This document shows, piece after piece, positions 32,650-37,739 of a stretch of 37,739 nt of DNA (positions within the stretch are counted from its first letter, which is position 1; the number at the start of each line of letters is the position of its first letter). A program made the position numbers and the translations under genes. The notes beneath the pieces are model-generated. The model was given only the letters and a program-made list of their open reading frames with translations. It did not search any database and was not told the origin of the DNA. Location of the stretch: contig JAKLEQ010000007.1 in the NCBI GenBank assembly GCA_022711635.1, positions 1-37,739 on the forward strand, given 5' to 3'. This DNA comes from Methanoregula sp. (GTDB lineage: Archaea; Halobacteriota; Methanomicrobia; Methanomicrobiales; Methanospirillaceae).

Positions 32650-33141
32650 TCATATGTACTCCTGCTGGATGGCGATTACCTCCGTGCTATCCTTCGCCCC
32701 TGCGTAGCGTGCGAGCGGTTCCGCGTTCACCTCGAGGAACCGGATCCCCCAGCTTACCTTCCCGAGGATCTCCTGTGCCTGCTCCTTCTCCCCCATAATG
32801 AACAAGGCTCCGGCAAGTGCCTCGACCGAGGAGAGCATGCAGGGTTTCCCGAAGTTAACCGGGTTTGCTGCCATGAGGAACGGGAGCGCCCGGCGGATCC
32901 GCCACGAGCTTATAGCGCCGCAGTCGAGCACCTCCCATGAACAGTCGAGGGCAGTGACCGACTTCACGGTCCGGTCCGCGGGGGAGAGTGCCTGTTCCGC
33001 CGTCGGGTCGAGGAGGAGCGTGTTCCGCGGGATCGCGTTAAGTTTTGTCACGATCCGGATGAGGCCCGCCCGCTCCAGCTTCTTCACCGTGCACTTCCTC
33101 GGGTCGCAGCTGTTGTCCCGGTAGGCGAAGAGGGGGATCAT
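32650..33141 (-). CDS. tsr3: 16S rRNA aminocarboxypropyltransferase (Tsr3 family)
   Basis: This 163-residue protein matches Tsr3 (DUF367), which transfers the 3-amino-3-carboxypropyl group of AdoMet to a hypermodified pseudouridine in small-subunit rRNA. Characteristic blocks are DNSCDPRKCTVKKLERAGL, LLLDPTAEQALSPADR, ALDCSWEVLD and RALPFLMAANPVNFGKPCMLSSVEALAGALFIMG. The start at 33141 is the natural family N-terminus. It is divergent from the next gene, with only 30 bases between the two start codons. Confidence 0.93.
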   Translation of the reverse strand: MIPLFAYRDNSCDPRKCTVKKLERAGLIRIVTKLNAIPRNTLLLDPTAEQALSPADRTVKSVTALDCSWEVLDCGAISSWRIRRALPFLMAANPVNFGKPCMLSSVEALAGALFIMGEKEQAQEILGKVSWGIRFLEVNAEPLARYAGAKDSTEVIAIQQEYI

Positions 33142-33171
33142 TGATCATCTGTGGGAACGTAAGAGCTATCA

Positions 33172-34032
33172 ATGTACGTGCTGGTCTCCCCCTGCGTCCT
33201 CAACCCGTCGCTTAGGGCAGAAGGGATCACCCGCCCGTCCGATATCGCAGCCTTCAACCGGGCAAAGGAGCGGTGCCGACGGTTCGGCATCGAAATGGTC
33301 CCGCTTCCCTGCCCGGAGACGATCTATCTCGGCGCAGGACGGTCCCCCGGCACCTATCTCGAACGACTCAATACCCCGGCATTCCTGCGGCTGATTGAAG
33401 AGCTGGAATCGCAGGTCAGGATAGAGATCGCGGAGCGCGGACCCCCGCTCTGCATCGTCGGGGTCAACTCATCACCGACCTGCGGGGTCACGAGCACGTA
33501 TTACGGAGAGGAAGGCGGAAAACCCCCGAAACGGGAAGGGCGGGGCGTCTTCCTCGCACGGTTCCCGGACATCCCTGCCATCGATGTCATCAAATTCGCC
33601 CGGTACCGTATCTATCTCGCCGCCCCGCTCTTCTCGGAAGCGGAGCGGGCATATAATGCGGCGCTGGCCCGGCTTCTTGAGGAGAATCTCTTCGATGTCT
33701 ACGTCCCGCAGGACGCTGGCGACGACTCTTCCGGAAGGGATCTTACGGAGCATTCCCGGATGTTCTCCGCCCACCGGGAGGCACTGGATACTGCAGATGC
33801 CGTGGTTGCCATCATCGATGGTGCGGATGCGGATTCCGGGACCGCATGGGAGATGGGGTACGCTTCAGCGCGGGGAACACCGGTCTTCGCGCTCCGGACT
33901 GACTTCCGGAAAGTCGGGGTCCACGAGCATGTCAACCTGATGCTGGAGCAGTCCGCGACCCTCGTGACGAGCCAGAAAGCCCTTCTTACCGCCCTCAATT
34001 CCCCGCTCGCAGAAATCCCTCTTTCGGGGTGA
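33172..34032 (+). CDS. Fusion: TudS/DUF523-like thiouracil desulfurase domain + nucleoside 2-deoxyribosyltransferase
   Basis: This 286-residue protein has two domains. The N-terminal half (about 1-145) resembles DUF523/TudS, Fe-S enzymes that remove sulfur from thiouracil: C8 in SPCVLN, C47 in PLPCPE and C104 in NSSPTCG lie where the three cluster ligands of TudS are expected. The C-terminal half (about 150-275) is a nucleoside 2-deoxyribosyltransferase with RIYLAAPLFSEAERAYN and the catalytic-type DADSGTAWEMGYASA (Glu in EMGYA). One polypeptide with base desulfuration and glycosidic-bond chemistry suggests a role in clearing or salvaging thiolated bases or nucleosides. That role is inference; each domain call is well supported by motifs. 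Confidence 0.82.
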   Translation: MYVLVSPCVLNPSLRAEGITRPSDIAAFNRAKERCRRFGIEMVPLPCPETIYLGAGRSPGTYLERLNTPAFLRLIEELESQVRIEIAERGPPLCIVGVNSSPTCGVTSTYYGEEGGKPPKREGRGVFLARFPDIPAIDVIKFARYRIYLAAPLFSEAERAYNAALARLLEENLFDVYVPQDAGDDSSGRDLTEHSRMFSAHREALDTADAVVAIIDGADADSGTAWEMGYASARGTPVFALRTDFRKVGVHEHVNLMLEQSATLVTSQKALLTALNSPLAEIPLSG

Positions 34033-34090
34033 ACCCCCGGACCATTACCGGTGCAACATCTATTACCCGGTACAGCTCAGTTTCTCTACC

Positions 34091-35062
34091 ATGCCAAACC
34101 TGACCGTTGCAGTCGTCGCCCCCAACGACTATGCAAAGGACCTCGGGAAGAAGGGGACGGTAAGCGACCTCACGTTCTACAACCTGAAGAAAGGGAACGA
34201 TACGGTCACCTTCGTCGAACCGACCCGCTATCCCGAGAAGCTTTCCTCCCTCTTCTTCGCGCTCTCGATGGCGGACAGCGTGCTGCTCGTCGTTTCCGAG
34301 ATTAACGCCCAGTTCGGCGAGTGCGTTCTGGAACTCCAGTCCATCGGCATGAAGAAGGGGAAGCTGATCCTCAAGAATTACATCTCGCAGGACCAGATCG
34401 CTCCCCTCATCCAGGGCACTGTCCTCCAGCACTACACCGTCGTCGCCGAGGAGTTCATCACACTGCGGGATAGCTTTCTTGCGGAAGCGGCGAAGAAGGG
34501 CAGCAGCGGGAACATCAGGAGCGGGGCGTCGGGGGGATCCGTCCCTGTCGACCACCACTTCAACGTCAAGGGTGTCGGCATCGTCGTCCTCGGCTGCGTT
34601 GCGGAAGGAACGATCCGGAAGCACGACAACCTCAAGGTAGTCCCGAACGGAAAGATTGCACAGGTCCGGTCCATCCAGAAACACGACGATGACGCCGAGA
34701 GCGCGATTGCCGGTGACCGGGTCGGGCTCGCGCTCAAGAATATCGAGGAGGAGGACCTCGACCGGGGATTCGTGCTCACGAACGATCCGACGCTCAAAAC
34801 CGCGTCGTCCGTGACGGCAAAGGCGGCACTCGTGAAGTACTGGCCTGCCCCGCTGAAGGAAGGGATGGTCCTCTACCTCGGCCACTGGATGCAGTTCCTC
34901 CCCTGCAGGGTGGAGAAGGTCGTGGCGGAGAACGACTGGCGGATGCCGACCCTTACCCTTGGGCTCGACAAGGAGCTCGTCTTCCCCCCGGGTGCGACTG
35001 CGGTGCTCCACTACCTTGAAGGCGGGAAGCTGCGCGTGGCCGGGTCGATGAAGCTCCCGTAA
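34091..35062 (+). CDS. SelB-like translation factor homologue without GTPase motifs (aSelBL type)
   Basis: This 323-residue protein keeps the outline of an EF-Tu/SelB-type factor: an N-terminal region in the position of the G domain (about 1-130), a domain 2 ([27 protein letters not shown], about 152-240) and a domain 3-like C-terminus. The P-loop, DxxG and NKxD motifs are absent, so it cannot bind GTP in the usual way. It fits the archaeal SelB-like family (aSelBL), of unknown function. The ATG at 34091 has no clear Shine-Dalgarno. It is flanked by the fusion gene and by lemA. Confidence 0.75.
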   Translation: MPNLTVAVVAPNDYAKDLGKKGTVSDLTFYNLKKGNDTVTFVEPTRYPEKLSSLFFALSMADSVLLVVSEINAQFGECVLELQSIGMKKGKLILKNYISQDQIAPLIQGTVLQHYTVVAEEFITLRDSFLAEAAKKGSSGNIRSGASGGSVPVDHHFNVKGVGIVVLGCVAEGTIRKHDNLKVVPNGKIAQVRSIQKHDDDAESAIAGDRVGLALKNIEEEDLDRGFVLTNDPTLKTASSVTAKAALVKYWPAPLKEGMVLYLGHWMQFLPCRVEKVVAENDWRMPTLTLGLDKELVFPPGATAVLHYLEGGKLRVAGSMKLP

Positions 35063-35077
35063 GGGACGCACCGCCCC

Positions 35078-35110
35078 CCGCCGCCCGACGACGGCGGCAG
35101 CGGTCCTTTT
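35078..35110 (+). terminator. Hairpin and T tract after the SelB-like gene
   Basis: CCGCCG (35078-35083) and CGGCGG (35092-35097) form a six-base-pair GC stem with an eight-base loop, followed by TTTT at 35107-35110. It lies 15 bases after the stop codon and resembles a terminator. Confidence 0.5.
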
Positions 35111-35111
35111 A

Positions 35112-35120
35112 CAATATATT
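35112..35120 (+). promoter_or_regulatory. TATA box of the lemA-DUF2207 operon
   Basis: CAATATATT within ACAATATATTAAAG is a good TATA match. Transcription would begin about 10-15 bases before the lemA start, so the leader is short. Confidence 0.55.
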
Positions 35121-35156
35121 AAAGAGCTCAATACCCCCATTCTTCTCGTGATAACC

Positions 35157-35729
35157 ATGGACTGGACATTCTTGATTACCATCGGGATTATCGTCATTGT
35201 CCTCATTGTAATCGTCGCGCTCGTCCTCTGGGCGATCGGGATCTACAACAGGTTCTACACCCTGAAGAATTCGTCCGAGGCAACTCTCGGGCAGATCCGG
35301 GTCGCCATGAAGAAGAGGCTGGACATGATCGACCAGCTGCTCGGGGCCGTCAAGAGCTATGCTAAATTCGAGAAGGAGACGCTGGAGAAGGTCACCGCCA
35401 TGCGGGCAAGCGTCGCGACAGCGGGACCGGGCGACCTCAACAAGGTCGAGGCCGAGTCCCGCTCCATCTTCGGCCGGCTGCTGGCCGTCGCCGAGAACTA
35501 CCCCGACCTCAAGACCAACACCACGGTTATGAACCTCATGAGTTCGGTGAAAGATATCGAGGATGAGATCGCCCGGCAGCGCTACACCTACAACAACATC
35601 TCCCAGGAGTTCAATACGATGATGGACACCATCCCGTCCAACTTCATCGGCCGGTTCATGGGGCTCATCAAGCTCGAATATCTCCAGTTCGAGGAAGCGA
35701 TCAAGACCCCGCCGAAGATCGAGTTCTGA
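35157..35729 (+). CDS. lemA: LemA family protein
   Basis: This 190-residue protein has one N-terminal membrane helix (about 5-30) and a helical outer domain with the LemA pattern: [41 protein letters not shown] and a final [20 protein letters not shown] segment. Family members are membrane-anchored coiled-coil-like proteins, N-terminus out or in by species; function is not settled. The ATG at 35157 is preferred to a GTG at 35148. It is followed after 16 bases by a DUF2207 gene, a common pairing. Confidence 0.92.
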   Translation: MDWTFLITIGIIVIVLIVIVALVLWAIGIYNRFYTLKNSSEATLGQIRVAMKKRLDMIDQLLGAVKSYAKFEKETLEKVTAMRASVATAGPGDLNKVEAESRSIFGRLLAVAENYPDLKTNTTVMNLMSSVKDIEDEIARQRYTYNNISQEFNTMMDTIPSNFIGRFMGLIKLEYLQFEEAIKTPPKIEF

Positions 35730-35745
35730 TGCAGGGAAGACATCC

Positions 35746-37563
35746 ATGAGCGAAGAACGGCAGCTGTACAGCCTTGTTGCCGGTTGCCTTCTCCTCGGCA
35801 TCATCGGGATTGTCGCCGTAACCTTCCTTCCCCCTCTTTTCGAAGGGGACCTCGTGGTCGACCAGTACACTGCCGTCCTCGAAGGTAACGGTACGCTCTT
35901 CGAGACCTACGTTTACGACGTGAAGAGCTCAGGGGAGTACCGGATGCTCTACCGCACCTGGGAGGAACCGGTCACGCTCACGGATACTGCAGGCACGTCC
36001 ATACGCTACATCTCCATGCAGGTCCCGGAGGACGCGGTCGGGTACGTGAAGGACGAGAACGGAGACGTGACGACGAGCGATGGCAGCCAGAACGGTGCCG
36101 CTTCTGCGATCGACCGGCTCGCGTACGAAAACGAGGTCGGCGTCTACAAGGCCTCGTACTTTGGCGCGGGTGAATACACGGTGCAGTACGTCTACCTTCT
36201 CCACCCGCCGGTCGAATACGATGATTTCCACACCCATCTCAACCTCAAGCTCGCCGGGACGAACCATATCGCCTACCGGAATGTCCGCGTCTCCGTGCCA
36301 TCGCAGAATATCGATGCGGTCTATGCCTACCCCGCCTCGCTCTCGGTAACGGAAGGAGATGGCTGGTACGTTATCACGGGAAGCCTCGCGGAGAACCAGG
36401 TCCTTGCCGTCGAGATGGTCGGTGGGAGCGATGCCTTCTCCGGCATCCCTGCGGTCCGTTCGGCGGTCGATGACGTGAAAGGCAGGGCGGCCTCCGCGGC
36501 CTTCTGGTACAACCTTCCCTGGTACGGTGCTCTTACCCTCAACGCGATCGCAAAACTTGCCGTCATCCTCATCCCTCTGCTCCTGTACTGGACCTATAAC
36601 CGGTACGGGCGGGAGAAGGAGTTCGGCGTGCCGGCCTACCTGAGCACGACACCGGATGCCGCGATGAAACCCTGGCAGGTAAACCTCCTCTTTAAGGGCG
36701 ACGCGCCGGACTTTGACGAGAACGGGTACTACGCGACGCTGCTCGACCTCCACCGCCGGAACCTGGTCCGTATCACCGAAAAGCCGGGGGGGAACAGGGT
36801 TGAGATCCGCATTCTGACGAACACGTCGCCCGACCCCTACGAACAGCGCGTGCTCAACTTCATCTCAGCGATTTCCGAGAACGACGTCCTCGATACAGCC
36901 CGGATCGGGAAGCTTGCAAAGGATGCTCGGTCCAACCGGTCCGCTGAGGAGACGGTCCTCCGGTACCAGAAGCTCCTCTCCGATGTCACGACCCGGGCGG
37001 ACGGGGGACTTCCTGAACAGTACATCGTTGACGGGCGCGAGCACATCATCCCGTACCTCCTTTCGGCAATCGCCCTCTTTGCGGTAACGTTCATTTCGGC
37101 AATCGTGCTCACCGACCTCGGGGCGTTGTTGTGGCCCGCGGTCATCCTTGCCGGAATTGCGCTCGCCCAGTCGGTCGTCGCGTTCGCGATGCCCACCACC
37201 CTTTTCGGGCACTGGAAAGGCGACCACTACAAGGAGAAACTGGAGTGGGACTCCTTTACGCACTTCCTCTCGGACATGGCCATGATCCGGAGGTACTCGC
37301 CAGCGGATATCTCCATGTGGGGCGAATGGCTCGTGTACGGCACGGCGCTCGGCGTGGGCGATAAGGTCGAGCAGGCGATGAAGGACCTCAATATCAGCAT
37401 CCCGGAGACCGGCGTCCCGCTCGGCGTTGTCGGAATGAATTCCGCCTTTGTCCCCCTGATGCATTTTACGCCCCCGAGCCGCGGGGGTTCCGGCCACGGC
37501 GGTGGCGGCGGGGGATTCGGCGGCGGTGGCGGTTTTGGAGGCGGCGGTGCGGGGGGCAGGTAA
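35746..37563 (+). CDS. DUF2207 family membrane protein with glycine-rich C-terminus
   Basis: This 605-residue protein has an N-terminal membrane segment (about 8-28), a beta-rich outer domain (about 35-255, typical DUF2207), further membrane helices near 262-282 and 425-485, and a C-terminal tail (576-605) of repeated GGGG and GGFGGGG units. DUF2207 proteins are often found next to LemA, as here. The glycine-rich tail is low complexity, and C-terminal glycine repeats are frequent in this family. No enzymatic motif is seen; a role at the cell surface or envelope is plausible. Confidence 0.9.
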   Translation: MSEERQLYSLVAGCLLLGIIGIVAVTFLPPLFEGDLVVDQYTAVLEGNGTLFETYVYDVKSSGEYRMLYRTWEEPVTLTDTAGTSIRYISMQVPEDAVGYVKDENGDVTTSDGSQNGAASAIDRLAYENEVGVYKASYFGAGEYTVQYVYLLHPPVEYDDFHTHLNLKLAGTNHIAYRNVRVSVPSQNIDAVYAYPASLSVTEGDGWYVITGSLAENQVLAVEMVGGSDAFSGIPAVRSAVDDVKGRAASAAFWYNLPWYGALTLNAIAKLAVILIPLLLYWTYNRYGREKEFGVPAYLSTTPDAAMKPWQVNLLFKGDAPDFDENGYYATLLDLHRRNLVRITEKPGGNRVEIRILTNTSPDPYEQRVLNFISAISENDVLDTARIGKLAKDARSNRSAEETVLRYQKLLSDVTTRADGGLPEQYIVDGREHIIPYLLSAIALFAVTFISAIVLTDLGALLWPAVILAGIALAQSVVAFAMPTTLFGHWKGDHYKEKLEWDSFTHFLSDMAMIRRYSPADISMWGEWLVYGTALGVGDKVEQAMKDLNISIPETGVPLGVVGMNSAFVPLMHFTPPSRGGSGHGGGGGGFGGGGGFGGGGAGGR

Positions 37564-37617
37564 TCCTCGAACATCCCATCCCAATAAATACCGCCGTTTT
37601 CGGGCTTCAAATCCCGG

Positions 37618-37623
37618 TTTTTT
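37618..37623 (+). terminator. Oligo-T terminator after the DUF2207 gene
   Basis: A T6 run about 55 bases after the stop codon at 37561-37563 ends the lemA-DUF2207 transcript. The surrounding sequence is rich in short CCCGG and GGTTT pieces without a strong stem. Confidence 0.45.
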
Positions 37624-37701
37624 GCTGTAAATCCCTAAACCCGGCGCTATCCTGCCCGAAATCCCGTTATGGGCTCCATTTTGCCAATCAACGAAAAATA
37701 T

Positions 37702-37711
37702 CTTATAATAC
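37702..37711 (+). promoter_or_regulatory. Promoter at the right edge, with a possible gene start at 37729
   Basis: CTTATAATAC after an A-rich stretch is a good TATA box. An ATG (ATGGCAGGTGA...) begins at 37729 and runs off the right edge after three codons. Spacing fits a nearly leaderless mRNA, but too little sequence is visible to say what the gene is. Confidence 0.4.
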
Positions 37712-37739
37712 AGCGCGATTTATCTGGTATGGCAGGTGA

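Overview
The window is a stretch of chromosome from a methanogenic euryarchaeon. The gene set (Ech hydrogenase, a second group-4-type membrane complex, Orc1/Cdc6, Hel308, RIO1, Cgi121, archaeal TyrRS, type II GAPDH, a CbiB) together with high GC coding DNA, TATA-box promoters, ATGA-coupled operons and strong Shine-Dalgarno sites fits a hydrogenotrophic Methanomicrobiales, probably near Methanoregula or its relatives. That placement is inference from gene content. No tRNA, rRNA, insertion sequence, prophage or CRISPR array was found.

Region 1 (1-11501, minus strand) is an energy-conservation block. Two membrane complexes lie in tandem. The promoter-distal one (1-6253) has the layout of an Mbh-type complex: two small MbhD/MbhE-like subunits, a NuoK/MbhG-like subunit, one giant protein made of two fused antiporter modules, a further NuoN/MbhH-like subunit, a NuoA/MbhI-like subunit and the start of a NuoB/MbhJ-like small subunit that runs off the left edge. 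Upstream of it is a complete echABCDEF operon (6425-11501). A perfect palindrome and an oligo-T terminator separate the two. On the other strand a K+-independent-type membrane pyrophosphatase (11893-13962) starts after a long GC-rich leader. Together these genes couple ferredoxin/H2 chemistry and pyrophosphate hydrolysis to ion gradients.

Region 2 (14168-20605, minus strand) is housekeeping metabolism: a small unknown protein, PLP synthase (pdxT, pdxS), cbiB, a DUF7524-like membrane protein, a Trm112-like zinc protein, purA, a class I aminotransferase and an Lrp/AsnC regulator.

Region 3 (20611-22859) is a replication origin: orc1/cdc6 next to about 950 bp of gene-poor DNA carrying origin recognition boxes in inverted orientation on the two sides. 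One box abuts the orc1 TATA box. A small frameshifted coding remnant appears to lie inside the origin.

Region 4 (22860-33141) holds information-processing and maintenance genes: moaB-like, cgi121 and hel308, a Pno1-like KH protein, rio1, tyrS, gap, a DUF3795 protein, an orphan N4-cytosine-type DNA methyltransferase, a YkgJ-type Fe-S protein, msrB and tsr3.

Region 5 (33172-37739, plus strand) has a fusion of a TudS/DUF523-like thiouracil desulfurase domain to a nucleoside 2-deoxyribosyltransferase, a SelB-like protein without GTPase motifs (aSelBL), a lemA/DUF2207 pair and, at the right edge, a promoter with the probable start of another gene.
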